Made by a program: the position numbers and the translations under genes. Positions 34,105 to 42,404 of a stretch of DNA of 64,000 nt are shown here, piece by piece. The notes beneath the pieces were generated by a model. The model was given only the letters and a program-made list of their open reading frames with translations. It had not been told where the DNA came from and ran no database searches. Where the stretch lies: assembly GCA_963667205.1 (NCBI GenBank), contig OY762959.1, positions 744,001 through 808,000 on the forward strand. The letters are read 5' to 3'. How positions within the stretch are numbered: the first letter of the stretch is position 1; each line of letters begins with the position of its first letter. Source of the stretch: CF-162 sp963667205 (lineage in GTDB: Bacteria; Chloroflexota; Dehalococcoidia; SM23-28-2; RBG-16-64-32).

Positions 34105-35153
34105 CGAGAGGACGCCTCCTCCAGATCGCGCGCCTTCTTCGCAACGCCCGGCTTAGATGAGCGGAGGGCCATCTCGATGAAGGCGCGTGGGCTGGACATC
34201 GCCTCCTGGATCGCCGAGCCCTCGTAGCCACAGTGCATCATGCAGGTGTCACAGCGCGGGTCCTTGCCCCGGCCGTAGGCCTTCCAGTCGGTCTCCATGA
34301 GCTGGTCGAAGGTCGTCACGTGCTCGTCGGCGATGAGGTAGCAGGGCTTGCGCCAGCCGGCCGGCGTGTAGGTCGGCGTGCTCCACTGCGTGCACTCGTA
34401 CTCGCGGGCGCCGATGAGAAAGTCGAGGTAGAGCGGGTTGTGGTAGAAGCGAACGCTGTCGCGGCAGCCTTCGAAGACGCGGCGGAAGAACGATCGCGCC
34501 TCTTCGCGCTGGAGGAAGATGTCGTGGTGCGCGACCTCTTCGTACTGGAAGCCGGGTGAGACCATCATCCCTTCGACGCCCATCTCATTGAGCATCGCGA
34601 ACAGGCGATGGTACTCCTCGGGCTCGTTGCCGCTGAAGAGCGTCGTATTGGTGCAGACGCGGTGGCCGGCGTCGCGGAACGCCTCAATCGCCTTGATCGC
34701 GACATCGTAGACGCCCTTGCGCTCCACCGCGACGTCGTGCGTCTCGCGCAGGCCGTCCAGGTGGACGACGAACGAGAAGTAAGGCGACGGCTCGATGGAG
34801 CGAAGCGCTTTGCGGTAGAGGAGCGCATTCGTACAGAGGTAGACGTAGCGCTTCTGCTTGACGATCCGCGCGACGATCTCGCCGATCGCGGGGTGCATGA
34901 GCGGCTCGCCACCGGCGATCGAGACGACGGGCGGGTTGCACTCATCGACAGCGGCAACACACTGCTCGACGGTGAGCTTGCGCTCGATAATCGGCTCGTA
35001 CTCGCGGATGCGGCCGCAGCCGGTGCAGGTGAGGTTACACTCCTCCAGCGGCTCGAGGATCATCGTCAGCGGATAGTGCTCGCGACCCCTGATCTTCTGC
35101 TGGAGGAGATACCAACCCAGCTTCAGCGATAGTCCCAGTGGCCTTCCCGGCAT
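34101..35153 (-). CDS. hpnH: HpnH, adenosyl-hopene transferase (radical SAM)
   Basis: 350 residues. Radical-SAM cluster cysteines C39, C43, C46 (EECNLTCTGCG), with VSIAGGEPLMHP as the SAM-contact GGEP motif, and a C-terminal cysteine group (RCDTCMMHCGYEGSA). HpnH joins the 5'-deoxyadenosyl group of SAM to diploptene/hopene, the first step in C35 hopanoid side chains. Lies between the prenyl synthase and hpnG. Confidence 0.96.
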   Translation of the reverse strand: MPGRPLGLSLKLGWYLLQQKIRGREHYPLTMILEPLEECNLTCTGCGRIREYEPIIERKLTVEQCVAAVDECNPPVVSIAGGEPLMHPAIGEIVARIVKQKRYVYLCTNALLYRKALRSIEPSPYFSFVVHLDGLRETHDVAVERKGVYDVAIKAIEAFRDAGHRVCTNTTLFSGNEPEEYHRLFAMLNEMGVEGMMVSPGFQYEEVAHHDIFLQREEARSFFRRVFEGCRDSVRFYHNPLYLDFLIGAREYECTQWSTPTYTPAGWRKPCYLIADEHVTTFDQLMETDWKAYGRGKDPRCDTCMMHCGYEGSAIQEAMSSPRAFIEMALRSSKPGVAKKARDLEEASSR

Positions 35154-35162
35154 GCTGCCTCC

Positions 35163-36173
35163 TTAGAAGTCTCTTTCGAGCAAGAAGTCCGCCACTTCGC
35201 GAATCTCGGCGGCCGCGCGCTCGTCGAGATCAGCGGCGGCCAGCTCGCTCAGCGCGGCGGTGCGGTGCCTGTCCGCCTCGTCCTGACAGTACGCTTGCGC
35301 TCCCAAAGAGTCCAGCAAGCCGGCCACGAAGGCGACATCGCCGGCGGACGGCTCGCCGGCGCCGTACACCTCCCGCAGCCAGCCCAGCTCGTCGCCTGCG
35401 GCGCGATCGAGGGCGAAAACGATGGGAAGCGACTTCTTGCGGCGGTGGATGTCGGCGGCGACGGGCTTTCCCGTGCGGTCGACGTCGCCCCAGATGCCGA
35501 GCATGTCGTCGCGCACCTGGAAGGCGAGGCCAAGGTGGCGGCCGCAGCGGCCGAGCGCCGCGACGTTCTCGGCGGACGCCCCGGCGGCGACGGCGCCGAG
35601 GGCGAGCGCCGCTTCGAAGAGCGCGCCGGTTTTGCGGGAGATCATCGCCAGGTAGGCGTCGAGCGAGACGTCGGTCTGCTCTTCGAAGGCGAGGTCCATG
35701 ACCTGGCCTTCGACCATCTCCAGCGTCAGTTCGTCCAGCAAGCGAGAAGCCACGGCGAGCGATTCCGGCGCGATCGCGGTAAGCGAGAGTTGCGCCAACG
35801 CCAGGAGCGCATCGCCGGCGTTGATCGCCTGCGGCTCGCCCCAGACCGCCCACACCGTGTCGCGCCCGTGACGCAGGCGGTCGCCGTCCTGCACGTCGTC
35901 GTGGACCAGCGAAAAGTTGTGGACAAGCTCGACAGCCGAGGCAGCCGGCACGGCGTGTACGGCCTCGCCGCCGGCCGCCTCGCAGGCGAGGAGGCAGAGT
36001 GCGGGCCGCAGCCGCTTGCCGCTGCTCTGGGCAGGACGGCCTTCGGCGTCTTCCCAGCCGAGATGGTAACGCAGCATGCGATAGAGGTCGCCGGGTTCGG
36101 GGCGGTCTACGAGGCCGCGGAGGTGATCTTCCACCGCCCGCCGGTGACGGGTGAGGGCAGCTGGCGGCTGCAA
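35163..36173 (-). CDS. Polyprenyl (farnesyl/geranylgeranyl) diphosphate synthase
   Basis: 336 residues from TTG at 36173, 2 bp after the yjbQ stop and with AGGCGAG 5 nt before it. The frame is open further upstream within yjbQ but has no usable start nearby. Motifs: SSGKRLRPALCLLACEA, first aspartate motif LVHDDVQDGDRLRHG (DDxxD), GDALLALAQ, and second aspartate motif FQVRDDMLGIWGD. It condenses isopentenyl units; its place in this cluster suggests farnesyl diphosphate supply for HpnCDE, but chain length cannot be read. Confidence 0.92.
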   Translation of the reverse strand: MQPPAALTRHRRAVEDHLRGLVDRPEPGDLYRMLRYHLGWEDAEGRPAQSSGKRLRPALCLLACEAAGGEAVHAVPAASAVELVHNFSLVHDDVQDGDRLRHGRDTVWAVWGEPQAINAGDALLALAQLSLTAIAPESLAVASRLLDELTLEMVEGQVMDLAFEEQTDVSLDAYLAMISRKTGALFEAALALGAVAAGASAENVAALGRCGRHLGLAFQVRDDMLGIWGDVDRTGKPVAADIHRRKKSLPIVFALDRAAGDELGWLREVYGAGEPSAGDVAFVAGLLDSLGAQAYCQDEADRHRTAALSELAAADLDERAAAEIREVADFLLERDF

Positions 36174-36175
36174 GG

Positions 36176-36640
36176 TTACTCGCCTACGAGCTGGACGACG
36201 ATTTCGCGCTCGCGAGCGTGGTCGAGCTCGACGAGGAAGATGCGCTGCCACTGGCCGAAGAGCATGCGCCCGTCGGCGACGGGAACGCTCTCGCTGGCGC
36301 CGAGCAGCAGGTGCTGGCAGTGGGAATGGCCGTTCGGCTCCTCGCCGCTATCGATCGGGTGACCGTAGCGGTTGTGCGCGTAATCGCCCTCGCAGGGAGC
36401 GGCCTGTTCCAGCATCTTCTCCATGTCGGCAATGAGGTGCGGTTCGTTCTCGTTAATGCTGATAGCGGCCGTGGTGTGCTTCGAGAAAACCACGATGAAG
36501 CCGTTTTCGAGCCCCGATTGTTCAAGGATGCTATTGACGTGCTCCGTGATGTCGATGAACTGAGGGCCGCGTTCGGTCTGGAAAGCGAGTGTGTGAGAGG
36601 CGATCTTGGTGCGTCCCTCTTCGCGGGTACCCTTAAGCAC
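36176..36640 (-). CDS. yjbQ: YjbQ/UPF0047 family protein
   Basis: 154 residues from the GTG at 36640, which has AAGGAG 8 nt upstream. Core motifs: FIDITEHVNSILEQSGLENG, VVFSKHTTAAISINENEP, YAHNRYGHPID, NGHSHCQHLLLGAS. The conserved histidines form the metal/phosphate site. Some members show thiamine-phosphate synthase activity, but the physiological role is unsettled. Its first position in the prenyl synthase-hpnH-hpnG-shc unit is unexpected. Confidence 0.9.
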   Translation of the reverse strand: MLKGTREEGRTKIASHTLAFQTERGPQFIDITEHVNSILEQSGLENGFIVVFSKHTTAAISINENEPHLIADMEKMLEQAAPCEGDYAHNRYGHPIDSGEEPNGHSHCQHLLLGASESVPVADGRMLFGQWQRIFLVELDHAREREIVVQLVGE

Positions 36641-36855
36641 GCGCACGCTCCTTCTGTTGAGTGACCCGCGGGCGCCCGGCGGCCAGAGCCCGAGATGCAT
36701 TCGCGGACGGGGGGTGTGTCTGTCGTTGTGATTCTGTCATTCTGGCTTGAGGATCAGCATACCGGCGGCGCTGGGGGGCGTCTACTCGTGCCGGGAGGCC
36801 TCTCCGTCCGGTAGTTTACAACCTCGTGTCGGCAGTTGCACGCATTTTCACAAGC

Positions 36856-38220
36856 TTACACTGCGCCAACCTTCCTTTCCACGCTCACCAGCGCACGCAT
36901 GGCTTCCAGCGCCGCGGAGGCGCCGCTGCGGACGGCGCTCTCCATCGTCGCCGGCCAGCCGGTGTCCGTCCAATCGCCGGCCAGGAAGAGGTTTCGCACG
37001 GGCGTGCGCTGCGCCGGCCGCAGCCGCGCCACGCCCGGCTGGGCGGCGAACGTCGCATCACGCTGCTTGACGACGAGAGCGCGCAGGACGTCGACGCCGC
37101 GCGCCGCCGGGAGTAGCGCCCGCATCTCCTTCTCGAAGTGGTCCCGAATCTCGGCCGCGGGCACGTCGACCCACTCGCGCGCGCCGCTGAGCGAGATGTC
37201 GAGGTACTGCGGGCCGTCCTGCCGCCAGAGCCGGGACTTGTTGAAGACCCACTGCACCGGCGTGTTCAGGAACGCAGCGAACGCGCGGTCCCAGACCGGC
37301 CGTTCGTACCAGAGATGTACGTTGACGATGGGCGACGCGCCCAGCTCTCCGATGCGCCCGAAGAAGGGATCGCCGCGGGCGCTCTGCGGGAGCACGGCCG
37401 GGACCGCGGCGGGATCCAGCGCCATGACGTAGGCCTCGGCGGTGACCTCGCCGGCGTCCGTGAGAGCGCGCGTGACGCCGTCTGCGCCCGTCTCGAAGCC
37501 TTTGAGGGCAACGGTCGTCAGGACTTCGCCGCCACGGGACTCGATGTACTGGCGCGCGGCGCCCGCCACCAGCGACGAGAGGCCCATCTTCGCCCAGCCG
37601 ACGTTGGCGCCGTCCCTCGTGCGCAAGAAACCTTCCTGGAACACCATCAGAGCGAGCGCGGCGCTGACCCGCGACGCGTGGTCGTTTAGCGTTGGCTGCA
37701 CGATGAGGTTCCAGAGGCTGCGAACGGCGCGCGGGCTCTGGTGGCGGTCGAGGAGCCACTGCTCGAACGTTATGTCGTCCAGCTCCGGGTGCTTCGCGAG
37801 GTCGGTTGAGCGCACGTGCGAAAGGGCGTAGGCCGCGAGCACCTTCTCCCGCGGCGAGAGCGATTTGAAGCGCACTAGCGACGGCAGGAGGTGCGCGGGC
37901 GGCGGCAGAGACGCGCTCTGAAGCAGCGACTCGCCCCAGACCTTGTCGATGACGGGAACGCGAAAGCGCCGCTGCAGGTGTACGCCGTCGCGGACGCCCA
38001 GCCGCTCAAGGAGCGCAATGTACTGCGTGCAGCAGCCGAGGAAGACGTGCTGGCCGTTGTCGACCTCCACGCCGTCGGCCTCGTAGGAGTAGGAGCGACC
38101 GCCCAGGTAGGGCCGCTTCTCGATGAGCTTGACGCGCACGCCGGCGTCGACAAGTTCGCAGGCGGCCGTGATGCCCGCCAGGCCGCCGCCGGCAACGAGG
38201 ACAGTCGGCTGATCTGTCAT
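36856..38220 (-). CDS. hpnE: HpnE, hydroxysqualene dehydroxylase (FAD amine-oxidase fold)
   Basis: 454 residues. N-terminal FAD Rossmann motif VLVAGGGLAGITAACELVDAG, SYSYEADGVEVDNGQHVFLG, FEQWLLDRHQSPRAVRSLWN and the C-terminal NLFLAGDWTDTGWPATMESAV. HpnE reduces hydroxysqualene to squalene as the third step after HpnC/HpnD. Overlaps hpnD by 4 bp. A 215-bp gap follows before yjbQ, so the downstream genes may have their own promoter. Confidence 0.95.
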   Translation of the reverse strand: MTDQPTVLVAGGGLAGITAACELVDAGVRVKLIEKRPYLGGRSYSYEADGVEVDNGQHVFLGCCTQYIALLERLGVRDGVHLQRRFRVPVIDKVWGESLLQSASLPPPAHLLPSLVRFKSLSPREKVLAAYALSHVRSTDLAKHPELDDITFEQWLLDRHQSPRAVRSLWNLIVQPTLNDHASRVSAALALMVFQEGFLRTRDGANVGWAKMGLSSLVAGAARQYIESRGGEVLTTVALKGFETGADGVTRALTDAGEVTAEAYVMALDPAAVPAVLPQSARGDPFFGRIGELGASPIVNVHLWYERPVWDRAFAAFLNTPVQWVFNKSRLWRQDGPQYLDISLSGAREWVDVPAAEIRDHFEKEMRALLPAARGVDVLRALVVKQRDATFAAQPGVARLRPAQRTPVRNLFLAGDWTDTGWPATMESAVRSGASAALEAMRALVSVERKVGAV

Positions 38221-39077
38221 CGCACGACCGAGCGGACGAGTTCGCGTCCGGCGAGGGCGAGCTTGTGACCGGGGCCGGGGCCGACGCGACGGCGGAAGAT
38301 AACGCCCGGCCGCGGCTCGATCTCGTCGAGGATGCTGCTGTAGATGCCGGCCATGACGCCGACGCAGGCGCGAGCACGCACCGGCAGGTACGGCAGCAGG
38401 CGGCGGCCGCTGGCGAAGAACTCTCGCGCGCGGTGTACCTGGTAGGCGATCAACCGCCGGAACTCCGGCGTCACCTTGCGCTCCAGCAGCTCCGCCTCGC
38501 TATAGCCGAACCACTCGATCTCCTCCTGCGGCAGGTAGATGCGGCCGCGATCGGCGTCCTCAACGACGTCGCGGAGGATGTTCGTAAGCTGAAGCGCGAT
38601 ACCGAGGTCGGTGGCGTAGCGGCGCGAGCGCTCGCCACCGTTGTAGCCGAAGATCTCGATGCAGATAAGACCGACAGAGGACGCGACGCGATAGCAATAC
38701 GCCCGCAGGTCGGCGAACGACGCATAGCGGCTGACTTTGACGTCCGTGCGGACGCCGTCGATGAGGTCGACGAAGTGCTGGAGCGGGACATCGTACCGCT
38801 CGATCGTCCTCGCCAGCGCCTCAAGGACCGGGCCGTCCGGGTCGCCTGCGAGGCTACGATCGAGAGCGCCGCGAGCGCTGTCGATCGCGCGCTCGGCCTC
38901 GTCGCGAGGCAGGTCGCCATCGGCGAGGTCGTCGCACTGGCGGGCGAAGGCGTAAGCGGAGTAGATGGCGCGGCGTTGCGCCGGCGGCAACAGGAGGAAG
39001 CCGTAGTAGAAGCTCGACGCCTCGCGGCGGGTGACTTCGCGGCAGTGCTCGTAGGCCGCGTCCAGGCGACCGCTCAA
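38217..39077 (-). CDS. hpnD: HpnD, presqualene diphosphate synthase
   Basis: 286 residues of the trans-isoprenyl diphosphate synthase fold. First aspartate-rich motif YAFARQCDDLADGD and second LTNILRDVVEDADRGRIYLP. Condenses two farnesyl diphosphates to presqualene diphosphate. Overlaps hpnC and hpnE by 4 bp each. Paralogue of hpnC. Confidence 0.94.
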   Translation of the reverse strand: MSGRLDAAYEHCREVTRREASSFYYGFLLLPPAQRRAIYSAYAFARQCDDLADGDLPRDEAERAIDSARGALDRSLAGDPDGPVLEALARTIERYDVPLQHFVDLIDGVRTDVKVSRYASFADLRAYCYRVASSVGLICIEIFGYNGGERSRRYATDLGIALQLTNILRDVVEDADRGRIYLPQEEIEWFGYSEAELLERKVTPEFRRLIAYQVHRAREFFASGRRLLPYLPVRARACVGVMAGIYSSILDEIEPRPGVIFRRRVGPGPGHKLALAGRELVRSVVR

Positions 39078-39955
39078 CGCCGCGCCCTTACCGGGAGCGG
39101 CAGCAATGCGCGGGCGGCGAGCATCGCCTTGCGCCGTCGTGATAGCGCTGGCCGGCTGGTGAGCACGTCGTGGCCGCGCGACTCGATCTGATCGAGGGCG
39201 GCGAGGCCGCTGAGCATCAACGCGCGCAGGTCGGCCCGCAGGCGTCCGGAGACAACGCCGATGAGCGGCAGGCCGTCCTCGAAGAGGTCGCGTGTGCGCC
39301 GCACCTCGAACGCCATCAGGCGCCGGAAGTCAGGAGTAACGCGACGCGATCGCAGGTCATCCTCACTCACGCCGAAGCGCTCCAAGTCCTCCTCTGGGAT
39401 GTAGATGCGGTCCTTCTCCAGGTCCACGGTGACGTCCTGGCAGATGTCAGCGAGCTGGAGCGCCGTGCAGGTGGCGTCGCTCAGCTCCTGCCGCACCGGG
39501 TCGCGATAGCCAAAGACGTAGAGCACCAAATGGCCCACGGGATTCGCGGAGTAAGTGCAGTAGTCGAGCAGCTCGTCGAAGGTAGCGTAGCGTTTGACGG
39601 CCTGATCGCGGCGGTTGGCTTCGATCAGGCGCTCGAAGGGCTCGCAGGGGATGTCGAAGCGGCGGATTGTGTGCGCAAGCGCGACGAAGCGCGGGTCGGT
39701 GGGAGAGCCATCATAGGCGGCGCGCAGCTCGCGCTCCCAGTCGTCCAGCAGCGCCAGGCGGTCGCCTTCGGCCTCATCGCCCACGTCATCGACGCCGCGA
39801 CAGTAGGCGTATACGGCGTAGACGTGCGGCCGGAGCGATCGCGGCAGCAGCCACGAGACGACGGGGAAGTTCTCGTAGCGGCCAAGGGCGACGCGCCGGC
39901 AGTGCTTGTACGCATCGGCGAGGCTTGGCGGCGGGGCGGTGCGCTGGGCGAGCAA
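39074..39955 (-). CDS. hpnC: HpnC, hydroxysqualene synthase
   Basis: 293 residues. Motifs YAVYAYCRGVDDVGDEAEGD and LADICQDVTVDLEKDRIYIP. Converts presqualene diphosphate to hydroxysqualene. Start is TTG at 39955 with GGAG 7 nt before it. First gene of the hpnC-D-E set and preceded by a clear promoter at 39973-40000. Confidence 0.94.
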   Translation of the reverse strand: MLAQRTAPPPSLADAYKHCRRVALGRYENFPVVSWLLPRSLRPHVYAVYAYCRGVDDVGDEAEGDRLALLDDWERELRAAYDGSPTDPRFVALAHTIRRFDIPCEPFERLIEANRRDQAVKRYATFDELLDYCTYSANPVGHLVLYVFGYRDPVRQELSDATCTALQLADICQDVTVDLEKDRIYIPEEDLERFGVSEDDLRSRRVTPDFRRLMAFEVRRTRDLFEDGLPLIGVVSGRLRADLRALMLSGLAALDQIESRGHDVLTSRPALSRRRKAMLAARALLPLPVRARR

Positions 39956-39972
39956 AATAGGACTCCAGTGTC

Positions 39973-40000
39973 ATTCTAGGAACGGCCTGCGGCGTGTCAA
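39973..40000 (-). promoter_or_regulatory. Promoter of hpnCDE
   Basis: On the reverse strand TTGACA (40000-39995), a 16-bp spacer and TAGAAT (39978-39973), ending 17 bp before the TTG start of hpnC. Best promoter match for the hopanoid genes. Confidence 0.75.
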
Positions 40001-40037
40001 CCGTCCTGGGGGTTGGTTAGTTCACACACCCTGGAGC

Positions 40038-40229
40038 TTAGTCGTTAGGCTTGAGCACCACACCCGCGTACTCTAGGGCAGAGGTGATTCTGATGTTGTT
40101 CTCGTCGATCATCTTGGCGACCGCTGTAGCGATCCGGTCGATCTGGCCATCGGTGAGATCGTCCCCAGGCCCGATGCCTTGATGGAACAACTCCCACAAA
40201 GCCTCGCGGTCAATTCCAACTCCGGCCAT
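40038..40229 (-). CDS. Small hypothetical protein
   Basis: 63 residues from ATG at 40229, which has a near-perfect AGGAGGTG at good spacing; the longer open frame to 40451 is not supported. Sequence MAGVGIDREALWELFHQGIG, then DDLTDGQIDRIATAVAKMIDENN. It looks like a compact helical protein. No family recognised. It is the first gene of a short accessory stretch. Confidence 0.65.
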   Translation of the reverse strand: MAGVGIDREALWELFHQGIGPGDDLTDGQIDRIATAVAKMIDENNIRITSALEYAGVVLKPND

Positions 40230-40414
40230 TGCAGCACCTCCTATAAGTGAACTACCGCCGGGGCGCTTCGTACGACTGACATCAGAGGCGCGCCCTGAGA
40301 CGGTCACGCCCCGGCGTGCGGGGAGTATAGCAGGCCAGAACAATTGTGCATACATCAACTCCGGCAGGTGGTGCTTTGCAGCATGCTGCTCGCCTGATGC
40401 ACAACCCTTGCCGC

Positions 40415-40443
40415 TTGTAGTCCCGCTGTCGATTCTGTAAACT
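40415..40443 (+). promoter_or_regulatory. Promoter of the coiled-coil/winged-helix gene
   Basis: TTGTAG (40415-40420), 17-bp spacer, TAAACT (40438-40443), 32 bp before the ATG at 40476. A 12-bp palindrome GCAGCATGCTGC (40378-40389) lies 25 bp upstream and could bind a regulator. Confidence 0.6.
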
Positions 40444-40475
40444 GATCGCAACCCGATGGTGAAAGGGGCGAAGAG

Positions 40476-40973
40476 ATGGACATGTTTATCGAGGGCCTAA
40501 AAGAGCAAGCGCGAGTGAAGCGCGACGAGTACGCCACGCTAACGAAAGAGCGCCTACGTGTAGAGAGTGAAATCAGCAAGCTACACCAATACATCGACGA
40601 ACTAAACCCACTGCTTGTTAGGCACGGTCTCGACACGATTGACCTAAAGGCAGTGGCTGGCTCTGGCTTCGCTAAGCCGGGTAATCGGAGCGAATTCATG
40701 CCAGATCGGAAGCCTGAGTACGAAGGCGCCTCGCTGGCGCTGGCTGTTGAGCCGCTATTGCGGAACAACGGGCGGATGCACGCGAACGAACTGGTTAAAG
40801 CGATCTATGAGATTCGCAACGCGACGGGCCACAAGTACGCCAAGCGCACTTTGGTCGGCACTCTTCGAGGGATGATGAAGAAGGGTGATGTGGTTCGCGT
40901 AGAGCCGAACACCTACGAGCTTGCGTCAGCGACAAATGGCCGACGCGCCGAAGGGGTTCTAACAAACCAATGA
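40476..40973 (+). CDS. Coiled-coil plus winged-helix-like protein
   Basis: 165 residues. N-terminal 40 residues form a coiled coil (KRDEYATLTKERLRVESEIS KLHQYIDEL). A linker follows, then a C-terminal segment patterned like a small winged helix/HARE-HTH: ALAVEPLLRNNGRMHANELV KAIYEI...KRTLVGTLRGMMKKGDVVRVEPNTYEL. AAGGGGCGAAGAG precedes the ATG. Codon use is noticeably more AT-rich than the flanking housekeeping genes, suggesting acquisition. A DNA-binding role is likely but unproven. Confidence 0.65.
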   Translation: MDMFIEGLKEQARVKRDEYATLTKERLRVESEISKLHQYIDELNPLLVRHGLDTIDLKAVAGSGFAKPGNRSEFMPDRKPEYEGASLALAVEPLLRNNGRMHANELVKAIYEIRNATGHKYAKRTLVGTLRGMMKKGDVVRVEPNTYELASATNGRRAEGVLTNQ

Positions 40974-41000
40974 TGCCGTATCGGAATTCAGTCGAATTGG

Positions 41001-41198
41001 CTCAACCGCACGGGGCGGTTGAGAGGACGACGATGCGGGCTGCTGATTTAGCGGTCCGCGCCCGCATCGTCGCCGGATGGAGGCTAGACAATGATGCTTC
41101 GTACGGTACTGGTTGGTAGCGACCGGGCCAACGGCCCGGAGCGCACCTTCCCGTACCACATAAAACCTTAGACGCCCCGCCCACGCGGGGCGTTTCAC
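41001..41198 (+). ncRNA. Candidate structured RNA with several consecutive stem-loops
   Basis: Within 198 bp there are: CTCAACCGC/GCGGTTGAG around ACGGG (41001-41023); a 13-bp perfect stem CGACGATGCGGGC/GCCCGCATCGTCG (41028-41040, 41060-41072) with a GCT/AGC pair in its loop; CCGGGCC/GGCCCGG around AAC, enclosed by a possible GTACGG/CCGTAC pairing; and the terminator CGCCCCGC/GCGGGGCG at 41173-41192 with TTT. No protein-like frame fits. It starts 27 bp after the winged-helix gene and ends just before a small ORF and an IS. It could be a regulatory RNA or part of the element end. Confidence 0.45.
41173..41198 (+). terminator. Terminator at the end of the structured region
   Basis: 8-bp stem CGCCCCGC/GCGGGGCG, loop CCAC, then TTTCACTT. 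It lies immediately before a TATACT (41200-41205) that serves the next small ORF. Confidence 0.7.
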
Positions 41199-41212
41199 TT
41201 ATACTTTAACAG

Positions 41213-41413
41213 ATGGCCAACAAGCACGAAGACACGACCGTCAACCTTGATATGCCGTTCGAGGAAGCGATAAAGAAGCTGGCCCGCGCTAAGCGTGCGG
41301 GTTCTCAGGCTGAGGAGTCTGGCGAAAACCACATCAGGCGCCGACCCGAAACCTGGCCGAACAGCAAAGCGAAACGCTCCTCGTCGGAAATCTTCCGGCG
41401 ATTGAACCTGTAG
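41213..41413 (+). CDS. Small ORF next to the IS, C-terminal half antisense to transposase
   Basis: 66 residues. The first 40 (MANKHEDTTVNLDMPFEEAI KKLARAKRAG) look like a genuine small protein; similar short proteins are often found beside IS1595-type transposases. The rest overlaps the transposase end in antisense and looks non-native. TATACT ends 7 nt before the ATG, so it may be leaderless. Function unknown. Confidence 0.45.
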   Translation: MANKHEDTTVNLDMPFEEAIKKLARAKRAGSQAEESGENHIRRRPETWPNSKAKRSSSEIFRRLNL

Positions 41414-42294
41414 TCAAACTCCCGCAGGTACTGGTCTAGGTACGGCACACCCACGTGGTGCCACGTGCCGAGGATGCCCCGCTTCACCAGTGACCAGTAG
41501 TTCTCGTTTCCCTGAGTGTGAACGTCGCCTCGCGTGTACTCAATCTCGTGGTTCACCACGTCGTGCTGCATCTCGTGCCTTATCGTCTTGTACACCTTGT
41601 GGCCGTCCGTCATGAGACGTGATTTCTTCGTGTCGATGTTGCTTATCATGATCGGCTTGAGAGTGTCGGCCCACACCCCAGGCACCACCTGAGAGCGCAC
41701 GCGCCCTCCCCGCTCTATCATCCCGAATACGATGGTCTTGTTAGAGCGCGTGTGCGGCATGCCCTTCTGATGCTGGAACGGACTGAGTCCTCGCGCTTCC
41801 ATATCAAGCTGGCGGCGCTCGTGGTGAGCTACCGGGTGTCCGCGTCGGCCCTTGCCGCCAACGTACGTCTCGTCCGCCTCAATCGTTCCTGAGAGCAGGA
41901 AACCGTCTTCCCTCATGGCCTCGCGGATGCGGTGGCACATGAACCACGCGGAGCGGTAGTGAACCTTTAGCATCCGGTGAATCTGGTGGGCGCTGATGCC
42001 CTTCTTGGACGAGCACATGAGGTATATCGCAGCGAACCACTTGGACAGGGGCAGCTTGGAGTCCTCGAAGATGGTTCCCACGGTCGCCGTGAACTGGCGC
42101 TTACAGGCGCGGCACTTGTACAGCGTGCGCTTTACGTTCTTGGACGTGGCCTTGCGATTGATCGTGTACGGCGTCTCGTCTGAGCCGCACTTAGGACAGG
42201 TGATACCGTCTGGCCAACGCATCTTGGCCAGAAACTGACGGCATTCCTCATCCGTCCACTTTATTACCTCGTGATAGCTGATGGTATCGCTCAT
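41305..42294 (-). CDS. IS1595-family (ISXO2-like) transposase
   Basis: 329 residues. N-terminal zinc ribbon (GITCPKCGSDETPY...YKCRACKRQF), FEDSKLPLSKWFAAIYLM and HQIHRMLKVHYRSAWFMCHR, then the ISXO2-like DDE domain: TIEADETYVGGKGRRGHP (first Asp), MTDGHKVYK (second Asp), and VHTQGNENYWSLVKRGILGTWHHV (Asn/Glu/His region of this family). The gene is intact and has its own consensus promoter. Clear terminal inverted repeats were not found. Confidence 0.92.
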   Translation of the reverse strand: MSDTISYHEVIKWTDEECRQFLAKMRWPDGITCPKCGSDETPYTINRKATSKNVKRTLYKCRACKRQFTATVGTIFEDSKLPLSKWFAAIYLMCSSKKGISAHQIHRMLKVHYRSAWFMCHRIREAMREDGFLLSGTIEADETYVGGKGRRGHPVAHHERRQLDMEARGLSPFQHQKGMPHTRSNKTIVFGMIERGGRVRSQVVPGVWADTLKPIMISNIDTKKSRLMTDGHKVYKTIRHEMQHDVVNHEIEYTRGDVHTQGNENYWSLVKRGILGTWHHVGVPYLDQYLREFDYRFNRRKISDEERFALLFGQVSGRRLMWFSPDSSA

Positions 42295-42300
42295 ACATGT

Positions 42301-42329
42301 ACAGTAGCACCTACGTTTGGGTGTGTCAA
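42301..42329 (-). promoter_or_regulatory. Leaderless promoter of the transposase
   Basis: Reverse strand: TTGACA (42329-42324), exactly 17 bp, TACTGT (42306-42301), then 6 nt to the ATG at 42294. No ribosome binding site fits, so the transposase message is probably leaderless. Confidence 0.65.
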
Positions 42330-42404
42330 GTGCCTAATTGCCACCGTCCTTGACGAGGCTGAGAAGGCGGCCCAGGCTAGAAGAAGAGAGCAGAAGGAGT
42401 TGTC

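Noticed and set aside
40018..42330. Possible terminal inverted repeat TTCACACACCC (about 40021) versus TTGACACACCC (near 42320, reverse)
   Set aside because: The right copy is the -35 region of the transposase promoter; the match is short and no target duplication was seen.
42330..42404. Helical peptide-like reading (VLDEAEKAAQARRREQKEL) before DUF1059
   Set aside because: No start codon or upstream partner; could be a gene end cut by the IS but evidence is too thin.
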